From Candidatus Pantoea varia (GTDB lineage Bacteria; Pseudomonadota; Gammaproteobacteria; Enterobacterales; Enterobacteriaceae), in the NCBI RefSeq assembly GCF_900115075.1, contig NZ_FOVG01000002.1:62001-126000 (forward strand): a stretch of 64,000 nucleotides of DNA. The letters are read 5' to 3'. Both the position numbers and the translations under genes were made by a program. Positions 1 through 10,476 of this stretch are shown here, piece after piece. The notes beneath the pieces are model-generated. The model was not told the origin of the DNA, made no database searches, and saw nothing but the letters and a program-made list of their open reading frames with translations. Numbering within the stretch: position 1 is the stretch's first letter; each line of letters opens with the position of its first letter.

Positions 1-1
1 G

Positions 2-1561
2 CCGCTGGTTCAGATCGCCGTAGGTGCGATGCTGGCCTGGCCAACGTTTGGTCTGCATGTCGACTTTGACCCGGAGCTGTTTCTGGTACTGTTCATTCCG
101 CCGCTGCTGTTCGCAGATGGCTGGAAAACGCCGATCAGTGAGTTCCTGCATCATGGGCGCGAGATTATTGGCTTAGCGCTGGCGCTGGTCCTGATTACCG
201 TGATCGGTATCGGCTATCTGATCTACTGGATGGTGCCAGGTATCCCGCTGATCCCGGCCTTTGCGCTGGCGGCGGTGCTGTCGCCAACCGATGCCGTTGC
301 ACTCTCTGGCATTGTCGGTGAAGGCCGCATTCCCAAGAAGATTATGTCGATCGTGCAGGGTGAAGCCCTGATGAACGATGCATCGGGCCTGGTATCACTG
401 AAATTTGCTGTAGCCGTTGCCATGGGCACCATGGTGTTTACCTGGGGCGGTGCCAGCATTGAGTTCATGAAAGTTGCCATTGGCGGCCTGATTGCCGGTG
501 TGGCGATCTGCTGGCTGTACGGTAAATCACTGCGCCTGTTCAGCCGCTGGAGCGGGGATGATCCGGCGACACAGACCGTGCTGCTGCTGCTGCTGCCGTT
601 CGCCTCTTACCTGATTGCTGAACATCTGGGTGTCTCAGGCATCCTCGCGGCTGTAGCGGCCGGTATGACCATTACCCGTTCCGGTATTATTCGTCAGGCA
701 CCCCTGGCGATGCGCCTGCGTGCTAACAGCGTCTGGCAGATGCTGGAATTCATATTCAACGGCATGGTCTTCCTGATGCTGGGCCTGCAGTTGCCGGACA
801 TTCTGCAGACCTCCATCGATCAGGCACAGGCCGATACTAACGTCGAATTGTGGATGCTGTTCGCCGATATCGGACTGGTCTATCTGGCGCTGATGCTGGT
901 GCGTTTTGGCTGGCTGTGGATCATGCAGCGTCTGAGCAAACGTCTGTTGAAGAAGAAGCCGCTGGAGTTTGCCAACTACTCGCTGCGTGAGCTGCTGATC
1001 GCCACCTTTGCCGGGGTGCGCGGGGCGATTACCCTGGCCGGTGTGCTGTCGATTCCACTGTACCTCACCACGGGTGAGCCCTTCCCGGCGCGCTATGAGC
1101 TGGTGTTTATCGCCACCGGCGTGATTCTGGTCTCCCTGCTGGTGGGCGTGGTGCTGCTGCCGATTCTGCTGCGCGGCATTGATAGCATTGACAAAGGTGC
1201 ACATCGCCGTGAGCTGCAGAATGCCCGCGCGCTGATGGCGGGCGCAGCGGTTGAGAGCCTGCATAAGATGGAAGAGCGGCTGGAAAATGAGTCGGAAGAG
1301 AACATCGATCCGGAACTGCTGAAAGAGGTGAGTCTGCGCGTAATTGGCAACTTACGTCGTCGCGCTGAAGGGAAGAATGACCTTGAGCATGCGCTGTACG
1401 CTGAGAACCTTGAGCGTCGTTTCCGCCTGACCGGGCTGCGCGCTGAACGCGCCGAGCTCTATCATCTGCGCGCTACCCAACAGATCTCCAATGAGACGAT
1501 GCAGACCTTACTGCACGACCTGGATCTGCTTGAAGCATTGCTGATCGAAAAAGAAGAGTAA
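2..1561 (+). CDS. yjcE: CPA1-family Na+/H+ antiporter, 5' end cut by window edge
   Basis: Inner-membrane cation/proton antiporter of the NhaP/CPA1 type. The frame is open from base 2, so the true start lies outside; by comparison with remembered E. coli YjcE (549 aa) about 30 N-terminal residues are missing. The remaining 519 codons hold a chain of hydrophobic helices, the family motif SPTDAVALSG and later GEALMNDASGLVSLKFAV, which carry the acidic ion-binding residues, then a long charged cytoplasmic tail from about residue 400. Its closeness to actP-yjcH-acs matches the E. coli neighbourhood of yjcE. Identity is confident; the transported ion (Na+ or K+) is inferred only. Confidence 0.93.
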   Translation, partial: PLVQIAVGAMLAWPTFGLHVDFDPELFLVLFIPPLLFADGWKTPISEFLHHGREIIGLALALVLITVIGIGYLIYWMVPGIPLIPAFALAAVLSPTDAVALSGIVGEGRIPKKIMSIVQGEALMNDASGLVSLKFAVAVAMGTMVFTWGGASIEFMKVAIGGLIAGVAICWLYGKSLRLFSRWSGDDPATQTVLLLLLPFASYLIAEHLGVSGILAAVAAGMTITRSGIIRQAPLAMRLRANSVWQMLEFIFNGMVFLMLGLQLPDILQTSIDQAQADTNVELWMLFADIGLVYLALMLVRFGWLWIMQRLSKRLLKKKPLEFANYSLRELLIATFAGVRGAITLAGVLSIPLYLTTGEPFPARYELVFIATGVILVSLLVGVVLLPILLRGIDSIDKGAHRRELQNARALMAGAAVESLHKMEERLENESEENIDPELLKEVSLRVIGNLRRRAEGKNDLEHALYAENLERRFRLTGLRAERAELYHLRATQQISNETMQTLLHDLDLLEALLIEKEE

Positions 1562-1602
1562 GTCCTGACTGGCACGCCTGCGCATTCAGGCGTGCCAGCT
1601 TT

Positions 1603-2505
1603 TCACATCGACAGGCGCGGCGGCTCATCCGGCCAGTGTTCGCGACAACAGTTTATCCACGCCTGCGCACTGCGCGACAGATAACTCCCTTCCCGCCAGA
1701 TCAATCCCAGACTCCACTTCAGCTCCGATTCCAGCGGCAGCCACAATAGCGACTGCTTATCCAGCCGCTGACAGATCGGCTCCGGCAGAATCGCCAGCCC
1801 CATCTCCGCCTGCACCATCGCTGCCAGAAAATCCCATTGACCGCTGCGCACCGCCACCGTTGGCGTCAGGTCGAGCCGCTGAAACGCCTGCATCAGCTGA
1901 CGATTCAGCGAGAACTCCTCATTGAAAATCAGCAGCGGATGCTCAGCCAGCTCAGCCAGCCCAATCTGCTGGCGGCGGAGCCACTCCGGGCGGCGCGGCA
2001 GCAGCACGCAGAGCGGATGATGCATCAGCGGCAGGGTGTTTAAAGGCAGCTCAGGATCGACCGGCAACGCGGTCAGGGCGATATCGAGACTGCCCGCCAG
2101 TACCGCCTGCTGAACGGTCAGACCGCCGAACTCAGAGATTTTCAGCTTCACGCCGGGGTAGCGACGGCGAAAAGCGGAAATCGATCCGGCTATCTGCATA
2201 CCCACCATTGGGGGAATACCGAGCCGCAGCTCACCGGTTTTGAGCTGGTTGATGTCACCAATCTCGGCTTCCAGCTGATGAAACTCCTGCAGGATGGCCA
2301 GGCCGCGCTGATAGACTGCCTGGCCGCTGTCGGTGAGGTGCAGACGACGGCCATCGCGCAGGATCAGCGTGCAGCCCAGCTCCTCTTCCAGCTGGCGCAA
2401 CATTTTGCTGATGGTCGGCTGCGTCACAAACAGCTTTTGCGCCGCGCGGGTAAAGCTCTGCTGGCGAACCACCTCAGTAAAGTAACGCAGGGCGCGCACG
2501 TCCAT
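1603..2505 (-). CDS. LysR-family regulator, probable controller of adjacent cidAB-type genes
   Basis: A 300-aa LysR-type transcription factor. The N-terminal winged helix (residues 1-60) has the family pattern RAAQKLFVTQPTISKMLRQLE, followed by a substrate-binding fold from about residue 90. The start ATG at 2505 has an AAGGA six bases upstream. It is divergent from the cidA/cidB-like pair across about 100 bp, the classic CidR arrangement, so it probably activates that pair; this is inferred from position. The effector molecule cannot be told from sequence (acetate or pyruvate-linked signals are known for CidR relatives). Confidence 0.85.
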   Translation of the reverse strand: MDVRALRYFTEVVRQQSFTRAAQKLFVTQPTISKMLRQLEEELGCTLILRDGRRLHLTDSGQAVYQRGLAILQEFHQLEAEIGDINQLKTGELRLGIPPMVGMQIAGSISAFRRRYPGVKLKISEFGGLTVQQAVLAGSLDIALTALPVDPELPLNTLPLMHHPLCVLLPRRPEWLRRQQIGLAELAEHPLLIFNEEFSLNRQLMQAFQRLDLTPTVAVRSGQWDFLAAMVQAEMGLAILPEPICQRLDKQSLLWLPLESELKWSLGLIWREGSYLSRSAQAWINCCREHWPDEPPRLSM

Positions 2506-2608
2506 AACTATTCCTTTCAGGCATGATTTTGATAATTTTAATTCATTTTTTTCACCTTGTGCTGGCGTTTTATACTGGTGACATCAAATTAATGGGGGAG
2601 AAAAAGTG

Positions 2609-3034
2609 ATGGCGCTGGCGCTCACTTTACGCAGCAACCGCGCAGTGCAATGGCTCAGTCTGCCGCTGCAACTGGGCTTCTATATCGGCCTGTTTATCGC
2701 CTGCGACCGGCTGGTGAGCTGGCTGCACCTGCCGCTGCCTGCCAATATCGTCGGGATGCTGTTGCTGCTGGCGTTAATCGTGACGCGGATTGTGCCGTTG
2801 AACTGGGTAAAAGCCGGATCGCGCTGGCTGCTGGCCGAGATGCTGCTGTTCTTTATTCCGGCGGTTGTGGCGGTAGTGAATTATGGCGATCTGCTGCGGG
2901 TCGATGGCTGGCGCATCTGCGTAGTCATCGGCGTTAGCACGATGCTGGTGCTGGCCTCTACCGCCTGGGTGGTGGATCGGCTCTATCAGTATGAAGTCGC
3001 GCGCGCCGCGCGTAAGCAGGATCCCGATGCGTGA
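2609..3034 (+). CDS. cidA: CidA/LrgA-family holin-like membrane protein
   Basis: A small membrane protein of 141 aa with four hydrophobic segments and the family core PANIVGMLLLLALI (about residues 49-62). CidA/LrgA proteins are holin-like and act with CidB/LrgB in the inner membrane in murein-hydrolase control or export of small metabolites. A GTG lies three bases earlier at 2606; the ATG at 2609 is preferred because the strong GGGGGAG at 2594-2600 is then eight bases away. The next gene overlaps by 8 bp, so the two are translationally coupled. A TATACT at 2571-2576 is a plausible -10 element. Confidence 0.85.
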   Translation: MALALTLRSNRAVQWLSLPLQLGFYIGLFIACDRLVSWLHLPLPANIVGMLLLLALIVTRIVPLNWVKAGSRWLLAEMLLFFIPAVVAVVNYGDLLRVDGWRICVVIGVSTMLVLASTAWVVDRLYQYEVARAARKQDPDA

Positions 3035-3722
3035 TTTTCTGCTCAGCCTGCTCTGTGTAGCGGTCACGCTGCTGGTTTATGCGCTGAATAAACGGCTCTA
3101 TCGTCGCTGGCGCATACTGCTGCTGATGCCTCTGGTGATGACGCCGCTGGTGCTGGTGGCACTGCTGCTGCTGACGCACATCAGCTGGCAGGATTACATC
3201 GCAGAAAACCACTGGTTGCTCTGGCTGCTGGGGCCGGCGACGCTGGCGTTTGCGGTGCCCGTCTATGAGAACGTGGAGATTATTAAGCGCCACTGGCTGT
3301 CCCTGAGCGCGGGCGTTCTGACTGCCACGCTGGTCGCCGTCTGCAGTTCTGTCTGGCTGGCGCGGCTTTTGACGCTGCCGGAGTCGATCCAGCGAAGCCT
3401 CGCAGTCCGCTCTATTACTACGCCGTTTGCGCTGGCCGCGGCGGGTCCGATTGGCGGGCAGCCCGATCTGGTCGCGCTGTTTGTGGTGATCACGGGGGTG
3501 TTTGGCATGGCAATCGGCGATGTGCTGTTTCTGCGGCTCGCGATCAAGCAGGGTGTGGCGAAAGGGGCCGGATTTGGGGCGGCGTCCCACGGTGCCGGTA
3601 CGGCACGCGCTTATCAGCTTGGACAGCAGGAGGGTGTAGTCGCCAGCCTGGTGATGATGCTCTCGGGCGTAGTGACCGTGGTGCTGGCCCCGCTGATTGG
3701 ATACCTGATGTGGACTATATAG
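3027..3722 (+). CDS. cidB: CidB/LrgB-family membrane protein
   Basis: A 231-aa polytopic inner-membrane protein of the LrgB/CidB family (YohK-like in E. coli). The conserved C-terminal part shows ALAAAGPIGGQPDLVALFV and ASHGAGTARAYQLGQQEG (from about residue 140), typical of the family. An upstream in-frame codon at 2991 exists, but the ATG at 3027 has an AGG six bases before it and overlaps the end of cidA by 8 bp, so it is chosen. It forms a two-gene operon with cidA, probably controlled by the divergent LysR gene. The precise physiological role is unsettled for enterobacterial members. Confidence 0.87.
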   Translation: MRDFLLSLLCVAVTLLVYALNKRLYRRWRILLLMPLVMTPLVLVALLLLTHISWQDYIAENHWLLWLLGPATLAFAVPVYENVEIIKRHWLSLSAGVLTATLVAVCSSVWLARLLTLPESIQRSLAVRSITTPFALAAAGPIGGQPDLVALFVVITGVFGMAIGDVLFLRLAIKQGVAKGAGFGAASHGAGTARAYQLGQQEGVVASLVMMLSGVVTVVLAPLIGYLMWTI

Positions 3723-3863
3723 TCTACACTGCGTTGCGCAGGCGACGGCAGACCTCCTGAGAGAGACACGTATTTTTACGTAAAGTTTCCCAGATTTTGT
3801 TGTCTCCCCATTTCAGGCTGTTAATCTTGCGGCCGAATTAATTGTCCTTCACGGAGTGGAATC

Positions 3864-4409
3864 ATGTTTAAGCAACTTGTTGCCGGGAGCGCCCTCGGGC
3901 TGGTTTTAATGAGCGGTGCCGCTCAGGCGATTGAAGGCAGTGTTGATGTCAGCGAACACAACACCAACCTGAATCTGGGTCTGGGCACCACCACACCCGG
4001 TCTGTTTCTGAAAGGTAACTGGCTGCGTAGCGACCATGACGGCAGCACTTACGGTGCCGGTCTGGGTTACAACGTTGATTTTGGACCACTGCGTCTGGCA
4101 CCGACCGCAAAAGCGATCTTCACCCATCCTGAAGATGGAAAAGATGGATTTGCGGTGGCGCTGGGTGGTGCAGCACACTACAGCTTCAACAGCATGTGGG
4201 GCCTGTATGGCGAGTATTATTACGCGCCGGAGTCGTTCACCGATCAGCTCGACAGCTATCAGGAAGCCGCTGGCGGCCTGAGCTTCACACCGATTTCACT
4301 GCTTAACCTGCGTGTGGGTTATCAGTACATCGAACTGAACAACAAAGATGGACGCAAAGATAACGTGCTGGTCGATGGCCCGTACGTGGGTGCATCGCTG
4401 CGCTTCTGA
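3864..4409 (+). CDS. yfaZ: YfaZ-family outer-membrane protein
   Basis: A 181-aa exported protein. Residues 1-22 form a signal peptide ending GAAQA. The mature part has alternating hydrophobic strands and ends in LRF, an outer-membrane beta-barrel C-terminal signature. The pattern matches E. coli YfaZ, whose function is not known. It is a single gene with GGAGTGG eleven to five bases before the ATG and a strong terminator directly after it. Confidence 0.85.
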   Translation: MFKQLVAGSALGLVLMSGAAQAIEGSVDVSEHNTNLNLGLGTTTPGLFLKGNWLRSDHDGSTYGAGLGYNVDFGPLRLAPTAKAIFTHPEDGKDGFAVALGGAAHYSFNSMWGLYGEYYYAPESFTDQLDSYQEAAGGLSFTPISLLNLRVGYQYIELNNKDGRKDNVLVDGPYVGASLRF

Positions 4410-4429
4410 TTCTGTTGCGTGAAAGAAAA

Positions 4430-4459
4430 GGGCGACTACCCCGGTAGCCGCCCTTTTTT
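4430..4459 (+). terminator. Rho-independent terminator of yfaZ
   Basis: An 11-bp stem (4430-4440 with 4443-4453, one mismatch) is followed by six T. It sits 20 bases after the yfaZ stop and just before the convergent actP end. Confidence 0.9.
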
Positions 4460-4491
4460 ATTGTCTGCTCGTTATGAATGAAAAATGGCGA

Positions 4492-6147
4492 TTAGTGCGC
4501 CTTGCCCTGTTCAATGCCGGTGCCCGTCTGCGAGCGAATAAACTGCGCGCGGAAGCGTGAACGCTCCTCTGCGCCCTGCTGCGAATGGTCGGTAATGGAG
4601 AAGAGCCAGATGCCAACAAAGGCCACCACCATGGAGAACAGCGCCGGATATTCATACGGGAAAATCGGCTTCGCGTTACCCAGCACCTGAACCCATACGG
4701 TTGGGCCAAGGATCATCAGAATCACGGCGGTCAGCAGACCCAGCCATCCGCCCACCATCGCGCCGCGCGTGGTGAGTTTTGACCAGTACATCGACAGCAG
4801 GATGATCGGGAAGTTACAGCTGGCCGCAATCGAGAAGGCCAGCCCGACCATAAAGGCGATATTCTGCTTCTCAAACAGAATCCCCAGCGCAATCGCCACC
4901 ACACCCAGCGCCAGCACGGTGATTTTAGAGACCCGCAGTTCATCTTTCTCGCTCGCCTGACCTTTACGATACACGCTGGCATAGAGGTCGTGCGATACCG
5001 CCGATGCGCCGGCAAGAGTTAAGCCCGCGACCACGGCCAGAATCGTGGCGAAGGCCACCGCAGAGATAAAGCCCAGGAAGGTGCTGCCGCCCACGGCATC
5101 CGCCAGATGCACCGCCGCCATATTGGTGCCGCCAATCAGCGCGCCGCTGGCATCTTTAAAGGCCGGGTTAGCGCCCACCAGCAGAATGGCACCGAAGCCG
5201 ATAATAAAGGTGAGGAAGTAGAAGTAGCCCATAAAGCCGGTGGCCCAGAAGACGCTTTTGCGCGCCTCTTTGGCATCCGCGACGGTGAAGAAGCGCATCA
5301 GAATATGCGGCAATCCGGCCGTACCGAACATCAGCCCCAGACCCAGCGACAGCGCCGAGATCGGATCTTTGACCAGCCCGCCTGGTTGCATAATCGCGAT
5401 GCCTTTAGGATGGACCGCCATCGCTTCGGTAAACAGCGTATTAAAGCTGAAATTGGCCGCCTTCATCACCATGACCGCCATAAAGGTCGCACCAAACAGC
5501 AGCAGTACGGCCTTGATGATCTGCACCCAGGTGGTAGCCAGCATGCCGCCAAACAGCACATACATCACCATCAGAATGCCCACCAGAACCACCGCTACAT
5601 GGTAGTTAAGGCCGAACAGTAACTGGATGAGTTTACCGGCACCTACCATCTGCGCGATAAGGTAGAGCGCTACCACCACCAGCGAACCACAGGCTGAAAG
5701 GGTACGAATCGGCATTTGCTTCAGACGATAGGAGGCGACGTCAGCAAAGGTATAACGCCCCAGGTTGCGCAGCCGCTCGGCAATTAAAAACAGAATCATC
5801 GGCCAGCCGACCAGGAAGCCGAGCGAGTAGATCAGTCCGTCATAGCCGGAGGTGTAAACCAGCGCCGAAATGCCCAGGAACGAGGCCGCTGACATGAAGT
5901 CACCCGCCATCGCCAGACCATTCTGGAAACCGGTGATATTGCCGCCTGCGGTGTAGTAGTCGTTACGCGAACGTGTCCGCTTTGACGCCCAGTACGTAAT
6001 CCCCAGTGTGGCACCGACGAAAATCGTAAACATGATAATCGCCTGATAGTTGGTCGGCTGGCGCTGCACCGCACCGGTTATCGCATCGGCGGCCAGCGCT
6101 GAAAACGGCAACATTAAGGCCAGTAGCCATAAGGTGAGACGCGTCAT
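4492..6147 (-). CDS. actP: Cation/acetate symporter ActP
   Basis: A 551-aa sodium:solute symporter (SSS family) that imports acetate and related short acids. Residues 1-20 form a cleavable signal-like segment ending ALAA; about thirteen membrane helices follow, with the family region around [17 protein letters not shown]. The length equals that of E. coli ActP (549 aa) within two residues. The start overlaps the yjcH stop by 4 bp (ATGA), so it is the last gene of the acs-yjcH-actP operon. Together with Acs it allows scavenging of low acetate. Confidence 0.95.
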   Translation of the reverse strand: MTRLTLWLLALMLPFSALAADAITGAVQRQPTNYQAIIMFTIFVGATLGITYWASKRTRSRNDYYTAGGNITGFQNGLAMAGDFMSAASFLGISALVYTSGYDGLIYSLGFLVGWPMILFLIAERLRNLGRYTFADVASYRLKQMPIRTLSACGSLVVVALYLIAQMVGAGKLIQLLFGLNYHVAVVLVGILMVMYVLFGGMLATTWVQIIKAVLLLFGATFMAVMVMKAANFSFNTLFTEAMAVHPKGIAIMQPGGLVKDPISALSLGLGLMFGTAGLPHILMRFFTVADAKEARKSVFWATGFMGYFYFLTFIIGFGAILLVGANPAFKDASGALIGGTNMAAVHLADAVGGSTFLGFISAVAFATILAVVAGLTLAGASAVSHDLYASVYRKGQASEKDELRVSKITVLALGVVAIALGILFEKQNIAFMVGLAFSIAASCNFPIILLSMYWSKLTTRGAMVGGWLGLLTAVILMILGPTVWVQVLGNAKPIFPYEYPALFSMVVAFVGIWLFSITDHSQQGAEERSRFRAQFIRSQTGTGIEQGKAH

Positions 6148-6476
6148 GATTTCACCTCGCTGAGGATCGCTTTCGTTAAACGGTCAAACTCACCGTTGGC
6201 GCGCCAGACATAGACGCCGGTCAGCACAAACGACATCACAATCAGACCAACACCAATCGGGATACCGCGCGTCACATTGGTCCCGGCATGCAGCGGCGTG
6301 CCGAGCCAGCCGGGTGCAAAAGCAATCAGCAGGATAAAACCGACATAGAGCACCAGCATGATCAGCGACAGCAGCGTCGCGAATGCCTGGCGTTTATGGA
6401 CTAACTCATGAAAAAGGGGATTACGTTCAATCTGCTGATTGATTGCATCCTGATTCGAAAGGGCGTCATTCATCAC
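6144..6476 (-). CDS. yjcH: DUF485 membrane protein YjcH
   Basis: A 110-aa protein with two hydrophobic helices and the DUF485 core around [14 protein letters not shown] and [12 protein letters not shown]. It is always found between acs and actP in enterics and probably assists ActP, but its biochemical role is unproven. Two adjacent Met codons (6476 and 6473) could serve as start. It overlaps actP by 4 bp. Confidence 0.92.
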   Translation of the reverse strand: MMNDALSNQDAINQQIERNPLFHELVHKRQAFATLLSLIMLVLYVGFILLIAFAPGWLGTPLHAGTNVTRGIPIGVGLIVMSFVLTGVYVWRANGEFDRLTKAILSEVKS

Positions 6477-6578
6477 ATTTTCTCCAGAGGGCTTGCAGGC
6501 GAGAACCTCACGACAGGGCGCGGATTCAGCTGGTTATAATATTTGTGACTACCGAAACAGACTGCGTAGGGCGGGTGT

Positions 6579-6600
6579 GGCGGGAAGCGATCTTCCCGCC
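6579..6600. repeat. Perfect inverted repeat between acs and yjcH
   Basis: A 9-bp perfect stem (GGCGGGAAG, loop CGAT, CTTCCCGCC) lies in the 137-base acs-yjcH intercistronic gap. There is no T run on either side, so it looks like an mRNA-stabilising or processing stem-loop rather than a terminator; it could favour higher acs than actP expression. Confidence 0.6.
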
Positions 6601-6613
6601 GGACAGCGTGCGC

Positions 6614-8569
6614 TTAAGGCATTTTGATCGACTGTTTTTCCTCAAGCAGTTTTTCTACAACGCCTGGATCGGCGAGGGTAGAGGTATCACCAAGGTTACT
6701 GGTATCGCCGGTGGCAATTTTGCGCAGAATACGGCGCATGATTTTGCCGGAGCGGGTTTTCGGCAGTGAGTCTGTCCAGTGCAGCACATCAGGCGTGGCG
6801 ATCGGGCCAATCTCTTTGCGGACCCACTGGCGCACTTCGGTGTACAGCTCCGGCGATGGTTCTTCACCGTGATTCAGCGTGATATAGGCGTAAATCGCCT
6901 GGCCTTTGATACTGTGCGGAATCCCGACCACGGCCGCTTCGGCAATTTTAGGATGCGACACCAGCGCCGATTCGATTTCGGCGGTGCCAAGGCGGTGACC
7001 AGAGACGTTGAGCACGTCATCGACGCGACCCGTGATCCAGTAGTAGCCATCTTCATCGCGACGGGCACCGTCACCACTGAAGTAGACATTTTTAAAGGTG
7101 GAGAAGTAGGTCTGCTCGAAACGGTCATGATCGCCAAAGAGGGTGCGTGCCTGGCCCGGCCACGACTCGGTGATCACCAGATTGCCTTCACAGGCACCTT
7201 CCTGCGGCTGACCTTCGTTATCGACCAGCGCCGGCTGCACGCCAAAGAACGGTCGGGTAGCGGAACCGGCTTTCAGCTCCGTCGCACCCGGCAGCGGCGT
7301 GATCATGAAGCCGCCGGTTTCGGTCTGCCACCAGGTATCCACAATCGGGCAGCGGCTGTTACCGATTTTCTTGTAGTACCACTCCCAGGCTTCCGGGTTA
7401 ATCGGCTCGCCGACAGAACCCATAATTCGCAGGCTGCTGCGGTCGGTGCCGGCAATCGCCTTGTCACCTTCGGCCATCAGCGCACGGATTGCGGTCGGCG
7501 CGGTGTAGAGCAGGGTGACTTTATGTTTATCAACCACTTCCGCCATGCGGCTCGGCGTTGGCCAGTTAGGCACGCCTTCAAACATCAGCGTGGTGGCGCC
7601 ACAGGCCAGCGGGCCATAAACCAGATAACTGTGACCCGTTACCCACCCGACATCGGCGGTGCACCAGTAGATATCATCCTGATGGTAATCGAAGACGAAC
7701 TTAAAGGTAGTGGCGGCATAGACCAGATAACCGCCAGTGGTATGTAGCACACCTTTAGGTTTGCCGGTTGAACCCGACGTATAAAGGATAAACAGGGGAT
7801 CTTCCGCGCCGACTTCGGCAGCGGAGTGATTGGTGCTGGCGTTGAGCATCAGGTCATGCCACCACTGATCGCGGCCTTCAACCCAGCCCACCTCTTTACC
7901 GGTGCGCTGAAACACCACCACGTTTTTCACGCTGGTGACATTCGGGTTCTTTAATGCATCATCGACATTTTTCTTCAGCGGAATGCTGCGACCGGCGCGG
8001 ATCCCTTCATCGGCTGTAATGACCAGCGAGGCGCTGGAATCGACGATGCGGCCAGCAACGGCTTCCGGTGAGAAGCCGCCAAAGATCACCGAGTGGACAG
8101 CACCGATACGCGCACAGGCCAGCATCGCCACAGCGGCTTCCGGCACCATCGGCATATAGATCGCCACCACGTCGCCTTTTTTCACTTCCAGTAGTTCCAG
8201 CACGTTGGCGAAGCGACAGACTTCGGCATGCAGCAGGCGGAAGGTCAGGGTTTTGCTTTCGCTGGCGTCGTCGCCTTCCCAGATAATTGCCGGGTGATCG
8301 CCGCGCGTGGCGAGATGACGGTCAAGGCAGTTTGCCGCCAGGTTGAGCGTGCCATCTTCGTACCAGCGAATGTTAATGTTACCTGGCGCGAACGAGCAGT
8401 TTTTCACTTTGCTGTAAGGCGTGATCCAGTCAAGGATTTTGCCCTGTTCGCCCCAGAAACTGTCTGGATCGTCGACAGATTGCTGATACATCGCCTGATA
8501 CTGTTCAGCAGTAATCAGGGTGTTTGCTGCAATATTCTCTGGAACGGGATGTTTGTGTATTTGGCTCAT
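6614..8569 (-). CDS. acs: Acetyl-CoA synthetase
   Basis: AMP-forming acetate:CoA ligase, 651 aa (E. coli Acs is 652). The adenylation P-loop-like motif [15 protein letters not shown] lies in the middle and the C-terminal [11 protein letters not shown] carries Lys609, which in Salmonella and E. coli is the lysine inactivated by acetylation. The start is the ATG at 8569, preceded by AAGGAG; the frame extends 13 codons further without a ribosome site. First gene of the acs-yjcH-actP operon, converting acetate to acetyl-CoA in the cytoplasm. Confidence 0.97.
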   Translation of the reverse strand: MSQIHKHPVPENIAANTLITAEQYQAMYQQSVDDPDSFWGEQGKILDWITPYSKVKNCSFAPGNINIRWYEDGTLNLAANCLDRHLATRGDHPAIIWEGDDASESKTLTFRLLHAEVCRFANVLELLEVKKGDVVAIYMPMVPEAAVAMLACARIGAVHSVIFGGFSPEAVAGRIVDSSASLVITADEGIRAGRSIPLKKNVDDALKNPNVTSVKNVVVFQRTGKEVGWVEGRDQWWHDLMLNASTNHSAAEVGAEDPLFILYTSGSTGKPKGVLHTTGGYLVYAATTFKFVFDYHQDDIYWCTADVGWVTGHSYLVYGPLACGATTLMFEGVPNWPTPSRMAEVVDKHKVTLLYTAPTAIRALMAEGDKAIAGTDRSSLRIMGSVGEPINPEAWEWYYKKIGNSRCPIVDTWWQTETGGFMITPLPGATELKAGSATRPFFGVQPALVDNEGQPQEGACEGNLVITESWPGQARTLFGDHDRFEQTYFSTFKNVYFSGDGARRDEDGYYWITGRVDDVLNVSGHRLGTAEIESALVSHPKIAEAAVVGIPHSIKGQAIYAYITLNHGEEPSPELYTEVRQWVRKEIGPIATPDVLHWTDSLPKTRSGKIMRRILRKIATGDTSNLGDTSTLADPGVVEKLLEEKQSIKMP

Positions 8570-9154
8570 GGCGGATCTCCTTGAAGATGTTAATGATATG
8601 TCAATCAATGGTTAATTAAAGCCTGCCCTGAGTCTTTGTTTCTTTTTTGCGCCACAGATCACGTGATAAACCTCCCGCCGCGAAGCGTGAAGCCACTCTG
8701 CTCTTTCCGTTTAACTCTCTGGCAGCGATAAGGAATTAAGCAGGGGCGTCATAGGGGAAATGGCTGGATAAAAAGCAAGCAAACGCGCCGGGAGCGTTTT
8801 TAACCAACCCTGAATAGCTATGCGTAAATTCATCGAAGTATTACTTTTCATAACAGCAGGTTAGGGATTTTTACTTTCGGCAGCACTTTATGCTACTTAG
8901 GTGGCTAACTTTTAATCGGATCTTCCGGGGGTTGCATTTACCACAGTGAAAATGGTACTTATCTCGCCCCTGTTCTGCAGGTATCAACTCAGACCGCGTC
9001 TGAAAATGGGTATGGGAATCATCAGATTTTCATACGAGGCGCTGTTTCTTAACACCCTCTAATTTACCGGGCTTTTTGCTCACTCCCTGTGTGTATTGTC
9101 TTCTGCACCTTCGCAGTAGAGAGAAACGGGTTTTGACTGAGGAAATTACGCGTT
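8570..9154. other. Divergent intergenic region acs/gltP
   Basis: This 585-bp gap between divergent acs and gltP must hold both promoters. Composition is more AT-rich than the genes. I see the palindrome ATCACGTGAT near 8658-8667 and a weak CRP-like half arrangement around it (TGCGC, six bases, TCACG), but no site I would call firmly. No coding frame looks real here. Confidence 0.5.
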
Positions 9155-10456
9155 ATGAAAGGTTTTAAAATCAGCCTGGCCTGGCAGATTCTGACAGCCC
9201 TGGTGCTTGGCATCGTTGTGGGTGCTGTGTTGCATAATCAGCCAGACAATCGTGAATGGTTAGTCGCCAACATTCTCAGTCCGGCAGGCGATATCTTTAT
9301 TCATCTCATCAAGATGATTGTGGTACCGATTGTCATTTCATCTCTGATTGTCGGCATCGCTGGCGTGGGTGATGCAAAGAAGCTGGGACGCATCGGCGTC
9401 AAAACGATCCTCTACTTTGAAGTGATCACCACCATTGCCATTGTGGTCGGTATTACGCTGGCCAACGTATTTCAACCCGGAACCGGCATTGATATGTCAA
9501 CGCTGGCAACGGTGGACATCTCTAAATATGAAGCGACAACGGCAGAGGTACAGGGCGGTCCGCACAGCCTGGTGACCACCATTCTGTCGCTGATCCCGCA
9601 GAATATTTTCGCCTCGATGGCGAAGGGCGACATGCTGCCGATTATCTTTTTCTCGGTGCTGTTTGGCTTAGGCCTGTCGTCATTGCCATCCGGACAGCGC
9701 GATCCGCTGGTGAACCTGTTCCGTGGCATTTCTGAAGCGATGTTTAAAGTGACGCATATGATCATGCGTTATGCGCCGGTAGGTGTGTTTGCGCTGATCG
9801 CGGTGACTATTGCTAACTTCGGTTTTGCCTCGCTGTGGCCGCTGGCTAAGCTGGTGCTGCTGGTTTACGCCGCGATTCTGTTCTTCGCCTTTGTGGTGCT
9901 GGGCGGGGTAGCGCGCTTCTGTCAGCTGCGGATTACCACGCTGATGCGCATCCTGAAAGATGAGCTGATTCTCTCTTATTCCACGTCCAGCTCGGAAACG
10001 GTGCTGCCGCGTATCATGGAGAAGATGGAAGCCTACGGCGCGCCAAAAGCGATCACCAGCTTCGTGGTGCCGACCGGGTATTCGTTTAATCTGGATGGTT
10101 CAACGCTTTATCAGAGTATCGCAGCGATCTTTATTGCGCAGTTGTATGGCATTGATCTGTCGCTGACCGACGAGATTGTGCTGGTCCTGACGCTGATGGT
10201 GACCTCGAAAGGGATCGCGGGTGTGCCTGGCGTATCCTTCGTGGTGCTGCTGGCCACGCTGGGCAGCGTCGGCATTCCTCTGGAAGGTCTGGCGTTTATC
10301 GCCGGTGTTGACCGCATCATGGATATGGCGCGCACCGCGCTGAACGTGGTCGGTAACGCGCTGGCGGTGCTGGTGATTGCCCGCTGGGAAAACCAGTTCG
10401 ACGCCGAAAAGGCGAAAGAGTATGAACTGGAACTGCGGGCACAGACCGCAAGCTGA
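9155..10456 (+). CDS. gltP: Glutamate/aspartate:proton symporter GltP
   Basis: A 433-aa DAACS-family transporter importing L-glutamate and L-aspartate with protons across the inner membrane. The C-terminal half carries the family signatures YSTSSSETVLPRIMEKM and PTGYSFNLDGSTLYQS, which form the substrate site. The N-terminal helices and spacing follow E. coli GltP (437 aa) almost throughout. It is monocistronic, with a GAGG before the ATG and a terminator shortly after the stop. gltP lies near acs in E. coli as well. Confidence 0.95.
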   Translation: MKGFKISLAWQILTALVLGIVVGAVLHNQPDNREWLVANILSPAGDIFIHLIKMIVVPIVISSLIVGIAGVGDAKKLGRIGVKTILYFEVITTIAIVVGITLANVFQPGTGIDMSTLATVDISKYEATTAEVQGGPHSLVTTILSLIPQNIFASMAKGDMLPIIFFSVLFGLGLSSLPSGQRDPLVNLFRGISEAMFKVTHMIMRYAPVGVFALIAVTIANFGFASLWPLAKLVLLVYAAILFFAFVVLGGVARFCQLRITTLMRILKDELILSYSTSSSETVLPRIMEKMEAYGAPKAITSFVVPTGYSFNLDGSTLYQSIAAIFIAQLYGIDLSLTDEIVLVLTLMVTSKGIAGVPGVSFVVLLATLGSVGIPLEGLAFIAGVDRIMDMARTALNVVGNALAVLVIARWENQFDAEKAKEYELELRAQTAS

Positions 10457-10476
10457 ATACGGCATTAACGTTAAAA

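Noticed and set aside
635..1264. Long minus-strand frame inside yjcE, and similar Gln/His/Arg-rich frames across from other genes
   Set aside because: They are antisense shadows of high-GC coding sequence, with low-complexity composition and no ribosome sites.
2991..3026. Longer start for the CidB-type protein
   Set aside because: The added residues are charged, lie inside cidA and lack a ribosome site; the ATG at 3027 has one.
8645..8667. Possible CRP site between acs and gltP
   Set aside because: Only the right half (TCACG) is near consensus; the left half (TGCGC) is poor. Known CRP control of acs makes it tempting, but the sequence does not support it enough.
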